DNA from: Verrucomicrobiota bacterium
Lineage (GTDB): Bacteria; Verrucomicrobiota; Verrucomicrobiia; Limisphaerales; JACRJY01
DNA length: 39,299 nt
Reading direction: 5' to 3'
Assembly: GCA_016235585.1 (NCBI GenBank)
Contig: JACRJY010000132.1
Location: forward strand, 1 to 39,299
The position numbers and the translations under genes are program-made. The notes below the pieces were generated by a model. It did no database searches. It was not told the origin of the DNA and saw nothing but the letters and a program-made list of their open reading frames with translations. The stretch's first letter is position 1. The number at the start of each line of letters is the position of its first letter. This document shows positions 8,836 to 16,412 of the stretch, one piece after another.

Positions 8836-11112
8836 CTACACCTTGCGGCGGACGAGGAAGACGGGGATCGCGCCGAATTTTTTGGCGAGCTGCTTCATGC
8901 CCACGTAATCGCAGACAAACTCCTCGGTGCCCTCCGCCGTGGCGAGCGCGGCGAACGCCTGGCTGGCGTAGATCTGGCCTTCCTCCGCGATGGGCTCGAT
9001 GCGCGCGGTGCGGTTCACGTGCGACCCGTTGTAGGTGAGCTTGGCGAGAATCGGATCGTAGCACGCATAGACCGGCCCGGCGTGCAGGGCGATGCGGATG
9101 TTCAATTCCTTGTTCAGCCCGTAAGTCGTCCAGTCCGTGCCGCGCACGAGGTCGCGCAGGTTCAGCGCGAACGCCCCGGCGTCCCGCACGTGATCGAAGA
9201 CGCAGCACACCGCGTCGCCCCAGGTGTTTTTGTGGATGGGCGGGTGTTTCGTTTCGCCCATGATGCGGGCGGCGTTGCCGAGAAAGTGCTCCACAAAGGC
9301 GGGGATCTGCATCTCGGTCAGCTTGGTGAAGCCGACGATGTCCGCGAAGAGCATCGCCTTGATTTCCTGCGGAATGGCCGGCGCGGTGCTGGCCGGCGCG
9401 GTGGCCGCCGCCACGGGAGTCTTGGGCTTGCGGTAAAAACGCGAATCCAAAAGCAGCTTGGCGAGCGGGATGACCACGACCTTGGCACCGCGGTTCTTCC
9501 AGTATTCGACAAAGCTCTGCGTGCCGCCGCGCAGGCCGCCGGCGGTGCCGTCCCACACGGCAAGGGACATCACGTCCACGCCGAGGAGCTGGCCCTTGAG
9601 CAGCGCCATGCCGTCAATGGCGCGGTTGCAGTATTCAAAGGCCGCGCCGTCATTGCCCGTGCCGAACTCGTTGAGGATGGTGACGGTGGCGGCGTTTTCG
9701 AGCACGCGCTCGAAACGCTCGCCCCAGTTCATGCCGGGCACGATGTCCACGCTGGCCTTCTTGAAATCCTCCTTGCGGAACGGCAGGACGATGTTGACCT
9801 CGCCGCCGCGCTCCAGCAGCGCCTCGGCGAACAGCAGGTCGCCGCCGCAGGCGAGCGAGGAGTAGCCGATCTGCGCCTCCATGTTTGCCAGCACCTGGCG
9901 GATTTCCTCCTTCACCACGTCCTCCAGATCGTGCGGAAAGCGCGGCGTGGCGCGGCCCGGCGTGTCGAACATATGGCCGGAGAAGACCACGACGCGCGGC
10001 AGCTTGAAGCAATGATCGAACTGGCTGCCCTTCTCGCCGAGGTGTTCGAGGAGCAGGCGCGCCTGGCTGCGGGTGCGGCTCAAGACCACCCAGCTCTGGC
10101 CGCCGCGCTCGCTGGCGGCGAGGTAGCATTTTTCCGCCTCCACGATGTCGCCCAGCACGAGGAACGACTCGGCGAGCGTGGCCTCTTGCCAATACCATTC
10201 GTCGGAATCGGGCGTGAGCTTCGCCAGCCCCTGCTGGCACATCTGCGCGACCTCGTGGGCGATTTTCTCCGCCGCCGCCTTTTCGCCGGAGAGCAGCGCG
10301 GTGGAGGCGGCGTTGATGCCGGAGTAATAGCCGCGGTTGCGCGCGTAGGCGTCGGCGTAAAGCTCGTAGCTCAACCGCAGGTGGCGCTGCCGCTCGTGCG
10401 GGTCGGCGGAGATCTGCCAGAAGTCCTTGTGCGTGCGCGCGAGCAGGCCGAGCGTCTCCTCGTCCTTGTGGCCCGCGCCGCGCAGCTGCTCGAGCATCTG
10501 GTTCGCGCGCGTGGTCGCGCCGGTGCGCGCGAGCGCGAGCGCCTGGAGCTGGGTGAGCCGCAGCTCGTCCTTGAACGAGTTCAAGCCCTCCACGGCGATG
10601 TCGAACGCGAGGAAGGACTCTCCCAGCTTCAGTGCGGCGTCCACCGCGCGCCGGTAGACGTCCACGTTGCGCAGCCAGATGAGCGGGATGCGCTCCTCCC
10701 AGATGCGGCGCAGCTCGGCGACGGTGAGCTTGGGCTTCTTGAGCCGCCCGATGATGGTCTTGTTTTTCTCGTCCAGATCGGTGTTGTGCGTGAGCGTGGT
10801 GTGATCTTCCTGGGACTGATCGGTTCGGCTTTTGGGAAGCCCGAGCGAGAGGACGGTTTTGATGGTTTCCAGCGCGGCGTCCCGGTCGAACGTCTTCTCC
10901 GACTCCGGCAAATCCTTGTAGGGGACGAGACAGGGATGCTCCTTGGCCTCGTCGTTGCGCGCAGGGCCAAACTTCCAGCCCTGGGCGATGCGTTCGCGCG
11001 CCCAGACCTCGTGCGTGTTTTCGGCGAGCAGCTCGGTCAGGTTGAGAATGTCCTCCGTGAGCTTGAACTGCGAAGTATCCAGGGGCTTCGGATTGTAATT
11101 CAAGCTGCTCAT
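8836..11112 (-). CDS. RyR-TPR-SLOG-like-class III nucleotide cyclase signalling protein
   Basis: This 758-residue cytoplasmic protein has four parts. Residues ~20-92 resemble the RyR domain (A-E-N-T-H-E-V-W, G-W-x-F-G-P, H-P-C-L-V-P-Y, L-P-E-S-E-K). Residues ~120-360 are helical, like the TPR/TRAFs-binding region of MAP3K5-type proteins. Residues ~370-550 form a Rossmann-like segment (V-V-F-S-G-H-M, then S-S-L-A-C-G-G-D-L-L-F-A-E-A) that I read as SLOG-like. Residues ~580-750 are a class III cyclase domain: F-A-D-I-V-G-F and W-G-D-A carry the two metal-binding Asp, and N-R-T-A-R the Asn/Arg of the active site. It probably makes cAMP or cGMP in response to a nucleotide-type ligand. The ATG at 11112 is chosen over one at 11154 because the latter lies inside the promoter-like sequence. 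There is no membrane segment. Cyclase confidence is high; the SLOG call is moderate. Confidence 0.85.
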   Translation of the reverse strand: MSSLNYNPKPLDTSQFKLTEDILNLTELLAENTHEVWARERIAQGWKFGPARNDEAKEHPCLVPYKDLPESEKTFDRDAALETIKTVLSLGLPKSRTDQSQEDHTTLTHNTDLDEKNKTIIGRLKKPKLTVAELRRIWEERIPLIWLRNVDVYRRAVDAALKLGESFLAFDIAVEGLNSFKDELRLTQLQALALARTGATTRANQMLEQLRGAGHKDEETLGLLARTHKDFWQISADPHERQRHLRLSYELYADAYARNRGYYSGINAASTALLSGEKAAAEKIAHEVAQMCQQGLAKLTPDSDEWYWQEATLAESFLVLGDIVEAEKCYLAASERGGQSWVVLSRTRSQARLLLEHLGEKGSQFDHCFKLPRVVVFSGHMFDTPGRATPRFPHDLEDVVKEEIRQVLANMEAQIGYSSLACGGDLLFAEALLERGGEVNIVLPFRKEDFKKASVDIVPGMNWGERFERVLENAATVTILNEFGTGNDGAAFEYCNRAIDGMALLKGQLLGVDVMSLAVWDGTAGGLRGGTQSFVEYWKNRGAKVVVIPLAKLLLDSRFYRKPKTPVAAATAPASTAPAIPQEIKAMLFADIVGFTKLTEMQIPAFVEHFLGNAARIMGETKHPPIHKNTWGDAVCCVFDHVRDAGAFALNLRDLVRGTDWTTYGLNKELNIRIALHAGPVYACYDPILAKLTYNGSHVNRTARIEPIAEEGQIYASQAFAALATAEGTEEFVCDYVGMKQLAKKFGAIPVFLVRRKV

Positions 11113-11130
11113 TTCGTGTTCAGTGCGCGC

Positions 11131-11159
11131 ACCGTAGCACCCGCCCTGCCGCATGGCAA
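11131..11159 (-). promoter_or_regulatory. Candidate promoter for the cyclase gene
   Basis: On the minus strand TTGCCA (11154-11159) and TACGGT (11131-11136) are separated by 17 nt. The -10 box is 18 nt before the ATG at 11112, giving a predicted leader of about 11 nt. It supports the start at 11112 over the upstream in-frame ATG at 11154. Confidence 0.45.
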
Positions 11160-11175
11160 CACAGAGCTGCGGCGC

Positions 11176-11454
11176 TCAACGGCGCAACAGCAGCCAGAGA
11201 ACAACCCCCGCCACGGCCAGCAAGTCGAACAGAATGAAGGCAATCAGGCAGCCCTTGCCCGATTTCGGCGGCGCGGTGAACTTCTCCGGCGCGATCTTCC
11301 GCAGCACCGCCTCGATGGACTCCACCTCCGTCTTGGCCTCGATCAGCTGGCAGCCGGCGCACTCGCGGTAGAGCTTGATGGCGGCGATTTTCTCCCCGTG
11401 CAGGAGCAGATCCTTGATGGCCGCGAGTTGCTCATTGGAAAGCGGAGGTTTCAT
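11176..11454 (-). CDS. Small membrane protein with L7/L12 C-terminal-like domain
   Basis: A 92-residue protein. Residues ~5-55 read like the C-terminal domain of ribosomal protein L7/L12: a helix with K-I-A-A-I-K-L-Y-R-E, a short turn, then L-I-E-A-K-T-E-V-E. The ribosomal N-terminal half is absent. A single hydrophobic segment (about residues 72-89, L-I-A-F-I-L-F-D-L-L-A-V-A-G-V-V-L-W-L-L) ends the protein before L-R-R, so it is probably a tail-anchored inner membrane protein. It is not the ribosomal stalk protein; the role is unknown. The start at 11454 is preferred over an upstream alternative at 11529 because it is preceded by a TANNNT box 7 nt away and because the longer form would overlap the end of the next gene upstream. 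It follows the PSD1 gene on the same strand. Confidence 0.7.
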   Translation of the reverse strand: MKPPLSNEQLAAIKDLLLHGEKIAAIKLYRECAGCQLIEAKTEVESIEAVLRKIAPEKFTAPPKSGKGCLIAFILFDLLAVAGVVLWLLLRR

Positions 11455-11461
11455 GCGCGGA

Positions 11462-11467
11462 ACAATA
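11462..11467 (-). promoter_or_regulatory. Candidate -10 box for the L7/L12-like gene
   Basis: TATTGT on the minus strand lies 7 nt before the ATG at 11454, the same position as in other starts here. The matching -35 element is weak (TGTTCA with a 16-nt spacer), so support is limited. Confidence 0.3.
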
Positions 11468-11512
11468 TCATCTCCCGCCGGGATGAACAGCCGGCAACGA
11501 CCGGAGCAGGCA

Positions 11513-14500
11513 TCAATCCACGAAGGCAAACTCGTTCGCGAGCAGGAGCACCTGGGCGTATTCCTCCCAGGCGTTGAGCGTTTTCGGCAGGTTCTTCGGG
11601 TCGGCGAAGTTCTGCTTCGCGTCCCACGCCGTCGGCTGTCCGGTCATCACCATCGGCTCGGCGTCGGTCATCTCGATGATGGGTGCCCACTTGAAGGTGT
11701 CGTTGCTGTTGTTCGCGATGCAGTCCGTCGCGAAGTCGAGCCGCTCGCCCTTGCGAACCTCGATGCCGGCGAGCACGGCCTGCACTTTGTTGTTCAGCGC
11801 GATCCACTGGCCGAGCCTGCCGGTGCGGCTGGAAACAATTGTCGCGCGCACGCCGTCGCCGTTGGTCGAGCCGTGGCTGAACTCGCCGCGAATGGACACG
11901 TGCCCGTCGTGCGGCGCGACCCAGCGGCGGACGGGCGCGAGCGTGTTCGTGATGCCGGGATGCCCGCCCTCGGCATCGAGAAACAGGTGGCCGAATTTCT
12001 CATCAGGCATCTTGTCGCCGGTCTGCCACGCCTTGCCGGTGAACTTGGTGAAGGCGATGAAGTTCGTCACCTGTTCGGATTTCGCGTCGTAAGCGCCGTA
12101 GCCGTATTGCCACGCCGTCACCTCCGGCAGCAGCACGTCGCCGGGCGGATGCGAGAGGAAAAACCGGCTGCCCAACTGCAATTCGCGCGGCGTCGGCTCG
12201 CGCTGATAGACCAGTTGGTAGAACGCGCGCACGCGGCGCTGGTCGGCGGTGAGGCTAGCATCCTGAATGGCGCTGGAAATTTTCCGCGCGCGGCCCGCGA
12301 CATTCTTCACTCGGTCAATCATGAACGGACTGTTCAACAAATACAGCGCCTGCGGGGCGACGATGGTTTCAAAGCGCTGCGGGCTGCTGGCATCAGGATT
12401 GGCGAAGTCGAAAATACGGAACAGGTTCGGCAAATCCTGGCGATCCACGTAGCTGTAGATGGTTCTCCGGCCGGACGCCATGTTTGCCACGATGTCCACC
12501 GGCTGGCCGCCGGCGGTGAGATCGAGCTTGTCCGCCACCGCGAGGAGCGAGTCGCGCAGCGCCTCGAAATCGAGCCGGCGACGGTTCGCGCGCCAGAGGA
12601 ATTTGTTTTCCGGGTCAATCATCGTGCAGGCCGGATTGTCCGCGCTGCTCTGCTGATAGGTGCTGGAAAGCAGGATGAGCCGGTGCAGTTTTTTCACCGA
12701 CCAGCCGTCCGCCATGAACCGCGCGGCGAGGTGGTTCAGCAAGTCCAACTGCTCCGGCGCTTCGGCGCGGATGCCGAAGTCGCTTGGCGTGCGGACCAGC
12801 GGCGCGCCAAAATGATTCAACCAGACGCGGTTCACGAGCACCCGCGCGGTGAGCGGGTTGTCGCGGCTCACGATGGCCTGCGCGAGCTGCAGCCGTCCGC
12901 TGGCGTTGGTGGGGAACAGCGCACGGTTCGCCCCGGATGCAATTTCCAGAAAGCGTCGTGGTGCCGGTTCGCCTTGTGTTCCAGGATCGCCGCGCACGAA
13001 AACTTTCACATCCTTTGGCTTGTCGTTGTCAGCAAGCGCCATCGCCCGCGGCGGCGCGCCGGGATGCGTGGCCTCCAGCGCGGCGACGGCCTTGGTCATC
13101 TCCTCGATCTTGCCCTTGATCGCGTCATCGAAGAGGAACATTCCGCCAAACTGATCACGCGGCGGGTTCGGCGGCGCGCCGTCGGCATAGAGCACCTGCC
13201 GCAGCGCCTCCTCGTTCGCGTCGGCGAGCGCGGTTGGCGGCGGCGGATTCGTCTGGCCTTGCGCCAGAACGGTGACGGGGTCGCGCAGCTTGAGTTCCAA
13301 CTGCCAGTGCTCCTCCACGTCCGTGAACAATTTCCCGTAGGCCTGCGCGACTTGCGCGAGGTTCGTCGGCTGCAACCCGGTGAAGATTTTCGCCACGAGC
13401 GGATTGAGCTTGTTCGTCGTGTTGTTGTTCGCGGCAAAGATGGCGGCCAAATCCTTCGCCTTGGCGGTGAAATCATTCGTCAACGCCGACAGTTCACGCC
13501 AGGGGGTGAAGAGGGCGTCGTTGGTCTTCGCGCGGTCGGCGAGGAACTTGTCCCACCGCTTGTGGACGCCCATGTTGAGCTTGCGCTTGCCGCGCACCTC
13601 TTCGTCGCGCTTCGGGTCGTTGAAGTCTTTCGTATCGTGAATCGCCTGCAAATAGTCGCCCACCTCGCGGCGGAGCTTGTTCAGCACAAAGACTTCGTTG
13701 CTGGAAATGTAGGTTGCACGCGTGCCCTGCCGCCGCGCGAGTTCGGCGACGAAGTTGGTGTATTCGGGATGCACCGGCTGGTGCTGGAGCAGCGGCTTGT
13801 CCTTCGGCTCGTTGCAGCTTTTGAGCACACCGTAGAGCGAGTAGTAGTCCTTGGTCGGAATCGGATCGAACTTGTGGTCGTGACAGCGCGCACAACTGAT
13901 GGTCAGCGCCATCGTGCCGCGGCAGATCACGTCGAGCCGGTCGTCAATGATGTCCGGTTCGCTGTTGATGAAGCGCCGGCCCAGCGTGAGAAAGCCGAGC
14001 GCGGCCAGCGGGCGGTTGTCGTCGCCCAGCTTCAACTGGTCGGCGGCGATTTGCTGGAGGATGAACTGATCGTAGGGCAAATCCTCGTTGAACGCGCGGA
14101 TGACATAGTCGCGGTAGGTGTAGGCGAAGGGATAGCGCGACTCCTCGTTGCCGACGTAGCCCTTGGTGTCCGCGTAGCGCGCCACGTCGAGCCAGTAGCG
14201 TCCCCAGCGTTCGCCGTAACGCGGCGAGGTGAGCAGGCGATCCACGAGCCGGGTGTAGGCGTCGGGTGAACGATCCGCGACAAATGCCGCGACCTCCTCC
14301 GGCGTGGGCGGCAGGCCAATCAAGTCAAACGTGACGCGGCGAATCAAAGTGCGCTTGTCCGCCTGCACGGAGGGCGTCCAGCCGCGCGCCTCCAGCTTCG
14401 CTAGGACAAACGCATCCACCGGCGACTGCACCCAACGCTGGTTCTTCACGGCGGGCAGCGGCGGCTCTTGCACCGGTTGAAAGGCCCAATGTTTTTTTGA

Positions 14501-14938
14501 ATTCTGAATTCTAAATTCTGAATTCTGAATTCCCCCGCTTCTTGGATCCGGCGCCCCCATCTTCACCCACGCTTCGAGGTCGGCGATTTTCTCCGGTGCG
14601 AGCCGCTTGTCCTTGGGCGGCATCTTCAAATCACCGTGCGTGTAGCGGACGGCATGGATAAGCAGGCTCTTGTCCGGCTCGCCCGGCACGACGGCCGGCC
14701 CGGTGTCGCCGCCTTTGAGGAGCGCCGCCCTGGTGTCGAGCTGCAGGCCGCCCTTGCTCTTGTCCTTTTGCTGGCTGTGGCATTCGTAACAGTTCTCGAT
14801 GAGCAGCGGGCGGATTTTTTTCTCGAAGAACTCGGTTTGCTCCGCCGTGGGTTTGGCTTCCGCCGCGCCGGCCCCGCGCCCGGCGCAAAGGAGCGCCGCC
14901 GCGAGGATCGCCGGCCGGATTCGGAGCAACGGGAACAT
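11513..14938 (-). CDS. PSCyt1/PSCyt2/PSD1 family secreted cytochrome protein
   Basis: This 1141-residue protein starts with a signal peptide (hydrophobic I-L-A-A-A-L-L-C, cleavage near G-A-G-A-A-E). Residues ~30-115 are the planctomycete-type cytochrome C domain with a heme site C50-Y-E-C-H54. A DUF1549 (PSCyt2) domain follows with a second C-A-R-C-H motif in the T-I-S-C-A-R-C-H-D-H-K-F-D-P context, and then a DUF1553 (PSD1) domain with N-P-L-T-A-R-V-L-V-N-R-V-W. Near the C-terminus a beta-rich segment of roughly 150 residues interrupts the usual ending before W-E-E-Y-A-Q-V-L-L-L-A-N-E-F. These proteins are periplasmic or surface proteins, often linked to polysaccharide use, with no defined reaction. 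The usual DUF1501 partner gene is absent here. The ATG at 14938 is preferred over a TTG 6 nt upstream. A 34-bp heptamer repeat sits in frame near residues 136-147. Confidence 0.93.
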   Translation of the reverse strand: MFPLLRIRPAILAAALLCAGRGAGAAEAKPTAEQTEFFEKKIRPLLIENCYECHSQQKDKSKGGLQLDTRAALLKGGDTGPAVVPGEPDKSLLIHAVRYTHGDLKMPPKDKRLAPEKIADLEAWVKMGAPDPRSGGIQNSEFRIQNSKKHWAFQPVQEPPLPAVKNQRWVQSPVDAFVLAKLEARGWTPSVQADKRTLIRRVTFDLIGLPPTPEEVAAFVADRSPDAYTRLVDRLLTSPRYGERWGRYWLDVARYADTKGYVGNEESRYPFAYTYRDYVIRAFNEDLPYDQFILQQIAADQLKLGDDNRPLAALGFLTLGRRFINSEPDIIDDRLDVICRGTMALTISCARCHDHKFDPIPTKDYYSLYGVLKSCNEPKDKPLLQHQPVHPEYTNFVAELARRQGTRATYISSNEVFVLNKLRREVGDYLQAIHDTKDFNDPKRDEEVRGKRKLNMGVHKRWDKFLADRAKTNDALFTPWRELSALTNDFTAKAKDLAAIFAANNNTTNKLNPLVAKIFTGLQPTNLAQVAQAYGKLFTDVEEHWQLELKLRDPVTVLAQGQTNPPPPTALADANEEALRQVLYADGAPPNPPRDQFGGMFLFDDAIKGKIEEMTKAVAALEATHPGAPPRAMALADNDKPKDVKVFVRGDPGTQGEPAPRRFLEIASGANRALFPTNASGRLQLAQAIVSRDNPLTARVLVNRVWLNHFGAPLVRTPSDFGIRAEAPEQLDLLNHLAARFMADGWSVKKLHRLILLSSTYQQSSADNPACTMIDPENKFLWRANRRRLDFEALRDSLLAVADKLDLTAGGQPVDIVANMASGRRTIYSYVDRQDLPNLFRIFDFANPDASSPQRFETIVAPQALYLLNSPFMIDRVKNVAGRARKISSAIQDASLTADQRRVRAFYQLVYQREPTPRELQLGSRFFLSHPPGDVLLPEVTAWQYGYGAYDAKSEQVTNFIAFTKFTGKAWQTGDKMPDEKFGHLFLDAEGGHPGITNTLAPVRRWVAPHDGHVSIRGEFSHGSTNGDGVRATIVSSRTGRLGQWIALNNKVQAVLAGIEVRKGERLDFATDCIANNSNDTFKWAPIIEMTDAEPMVMTGQPTAWDAKQNFADPKNLPKTLNAWEEYAQVLLLANEFAFVD
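14499..14532. repeat. In-frame 7-bp tandem repeat (GAATTCT-type) inside the PSD1 gene
   Basis: About five copies of a heptamer, GAATTCT with one variant copy AAATTCT. On the coding (minus) strand it encodes I-Q-N-S-E-F-R-I-Q-N-S in frame, between the PSCyt1 domain and PSCyt2. It is AT-rich in a GC-rich gene and reads as inserted sequence in a linker. Confidence 0.9.
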
Positions 14939-14944
14939 GGACAA

Positions 14945-14973
14945 AGGCTAAAACGAACTGCCAATTGAGACAA
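14945..14973 (-). promoter_or_regulatory. Candidate leaderless promoter for the PSD1 gene
   Basis: Minus strand: TTGTCT (14968-14973), a 17-nt spacer, TAGCCT (14945-14950), then six bases to the ATG at 14938. A transcript would begin at or beside the start codon. The geometry matches the promoters at 7661 and 35717. Confidence 0.5.
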
Positions 14974-15086
14974 TGTTTCTGACGGCACGGGAAATTGGCT
15001 CATTCACCCACGCGGCCCTGTGCTCCATACGGGATCACTCCCACCCTGCGGACACCGTCGGGATCGTTCCGGCGGAGACCGGAGCG

Positions 15087-15105
15087 ACACCGCAACTTGC
15101 GGTGT
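15087..15105. promoter_or_regulatory. Perfect 19-bp palindrome (9-bp arms) in intergenic region
   Basis: Arms ACACCGCAA and TTGCGGTGT flank a single central C. The spacing of one base makes it look more like a dimeric-protein operator than an RNA hairpin, but it may also be part of an interspersed repeat. It lies between the divergent start of the PSD1 gene and the 3' end of the aldolase gene. Confidence 0.4.
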
Positions 15106-15163
15106 ATTGACGGACGGCAAGGTGCGGGGTTGAAGATTCGTGTCCAGTCCACCGGACATCATC

Positions 15164-15268
15164 ATGAAATCAACCGCCCACATTGCCTTTGCGATCTTCG
15201 CCGCCAGCCTGTTCGCCAGCCTGCCTGACCCGCACCGTGCGGACAACCTGTTGAAACATGACACCTAA
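15164..15268 (+). CDS. Possible 34-residue exported peptide
   Basis: An ATG at 15164 opens a frame of 34 codons to TAA at 15266-15268. The product starts M-K-S-T-A-H-I-A-F-A-I-F-A-A-S-L-F-A-S-L, which has the look of a signal peptide (Lys, hydrophobic core, small residues), followed by only about 14 polar residues. It may be the remnant of a longer exported protein, or chance. No Shine-Dalgarno or clear promoter precedes it. It lies in the otherwise empty stretch 14974-15292, where apart from this and the palindrome at 15087 I see nothing. Confidence 0.2.
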   Translation: MKSTAHIAFAIFAASLFASLPDPHRADNLLKHDT

Positions 15269-15292
15269 CCCGAAAACAGCGGCCCGGCAGCA

Positions 15293-16285
15293 TCAATTCT
15301 CTCTCGCCCGCGGCACACCCCCGGCCCGTCCGGCCATCACGAGGCCAGGGCGAGAAACGATTTCGCCAGCGTGACCGCGCCGGTATTTCTCATTCAAGAG
15401 CCGGGCGAACTGCTCGAAGACGGCTTCGGTGACGCCCGCGTAGGGCGGCAGCAGGCGCAGCGGAAACTCCGGGTCGTTGACCCGGCAGAACATCTTGTCG
15501 AACGCGCCGTCCATGTGCGCTTCCGGGCCGGCGAGTTTCAGCAGTTCGGCGACGAGTTCGCCCGCTTCGCGCCCGATTTCGGCCAGGGTCGCGCCGTCGC
15601 GGCGACAGCCAGCCTCGAAGCAAGCGCGGCCGAGGGCGAGGTTGGTGTTCGCGACCGAGATGAGCAGACCGCATTCGCCCATCATCGCGGCCTGGGTGTA
15701 TCCGCACTCGGTGATGAAGTGCTGAAGCTGCGGCGCCTCCTTCAGCAGTCCGCGCAGGCGCTGCGTGTCGGTCGTGCTGTTCTTCGTCGCAACGAGATTG
15801 GGGTGCCGCCCTGCGAGCCGGCCATACTCCGCGCCGGTGATGATGCGGCCCGTGCGCGGGAGGTTGTAGTGGAGAAACTCGCAGTCGGGAAAGCGACCGC
15901 AAGTTTCGCGGAAGAACGTGTCCACCTCCGCGTCCCGCAACGCGCCCCAGCTTGGCAGGCTCAACTGAAACCGGCGCGCATTCAGCGCCCGCGCCCGTTC
16001 AATCCGCTCAATAATCGTCGGCAGCGACAGGCTGATGACACCGACCATGCTTTGCACGCCAGGGACGCGCGTCTCGTCGAGGAAGGCGCGCGCGATTTCA
16101 TCGAACTGCCGGTCGCTCACCGCGTAGCCCTCGCCCGCCGTGCCGAAGATGTAGAGGTCGCGGATGCCGTGTGAAATCAGATGACGCACCTGGCGGCGGA
16201 AGATTTCCCCGGCGAAACTGAAGTCCTCGTTCCACGGCACGCAGCAGGTGGCAAGGATGCAGGAGCGGTAACGCTTGGCATTCAT
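15293..16285 (-). CDS. Dihydrodipicolinate synthase/N-acetylneuraminate lyase family aldolase
   Basis: This 330-residue protein is a class I aldolase TIM barrel of the DapA/NanA superfamily. The Schiff-base lysine is K168 in A-T-K-N-S, the partner tyrosine is Y140 in L-H-Y-N-L-P, and G-T-A-G-E at 48-52 is the substrate carboxylate loop. The Y-to-K distance of 28 residues equals that of true DHDPS. The family condenses or cleaves pyruvate with an aldehyde or sugar acid. The A-T-K-N-S context (not K-E-A/S) and the lone position argue against lysine synthesis and for a catabolic 2-keto-acid or sialic-acid-type lyase; this is inference. The ATG at 16285 has AGAGG 9 nt upstream, unlike most genes here, and that site lies in a long inverted repeat. 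The next gene on this strand begins far away, so it is probably monocistronic. Confidence 0.88.
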   Translation of the reverse strand: MNAKRYRSCILATCCVPWNEDFSFAGEIFRRQVRHLISHGIRDLYIFGTAGEGYAVSDRQFDEIARAFLDETRVPGVQSMVGVISLSLPTIIERIERARALNARRFQLSLPSWGALRDAEVDTFFRETCGRFPDCEFLHYNLPRTGRIITGAEYGRLAGRHPNLVATKNSTTDTQRLRGLLKEAPQLQHFITECGYTQAAMMGECGLLISVANTNLALGRACFEAGCRRDGATLAEIGREAGELVAELLKLAGPEAHMDGAFDKMFCRVNDPEFPLRLLPPYAGVTEAVFEQFARLLNEKYRRGHAGEIVSRPGLVMAGRAGGVPRAREN

Positions 16286-16290
16286 GTTTT

Positions 16291-16412
16291 GAGACCTCTG
16301 CAAAAGCCATCATTCCGGCGGAGCGCCGAGCATTGCCCGGCAAGTAACCCTCGAAAACCGGGCCGAGCGATGCCCGGCGCTCCGCTTGTCGGCGGGTTTC
16401 GCAGAGGTTTCG
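16291..16412. repeat. Long imperfect inverted repeat overlapping the aldolase RBS
   Basis: Outer parts pair as ACCTCTGC (16294-16301) with GCAGAGGT (16401-16408), and inner parts as GCGGAGCGCCG (16318-16328) with CGGCGCTCCGC (16375-16385), with weaker matches between. The total span is about 120 bp, with arms of about 35 nt. It resembles an interspersed palindromic (REP/MITE-like) element next to the aldolase start codon. Confidence 0.6.
16295..16299 (-). promoter_or_regulatory. Shine-Dalgarno site AGAGG of the aldolase gene, supplied by a repeat arm
   Basis: AGAGG on the minus strand, 9 nt before the ATG at 16285. It decides this start over an alternative at 16303. It is one of the few clear Shine-Dalgarno sites in the window and is contained in the outer arm of the inverted repeat at 16291-16412. 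Confidence 0.5.

Noticed and set aside
11112..11154. Upstream ATG at 11154 as the cyclase start
   Set aside because: The extra 14 residues do not fit the RyR N-terminus and the codons overlap a TTGCCA-17-TACGGT promoter-like sequence.
8836..11454. A complete CBASS- or TIR-type defence operon around the cyclase gene
   Set aside because: No effector, ubiquitin-like or nuclease gene adjoins it; the neighbours are Maf and a small membrane protein. Only the domain content recalls such systems.
9019..14269. Long plus-strand open frames (852 and 964 codons) over the cyclase and PSD1 genes
   Set aside because: They are antisense to genes with unmistakable domain motifs, and their products have low-complexity Arg/Ala/Val/Leu composition. 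They arise from third-position GC bias.
15293..16285. The aldolase as true lysine-pathway dapA
   Set aside because: The lysine context A-T-K-N-S differs from the usual K-E-(A/S), and no lysine or peptidoglycan genes adjoin; I call only the superfamily.
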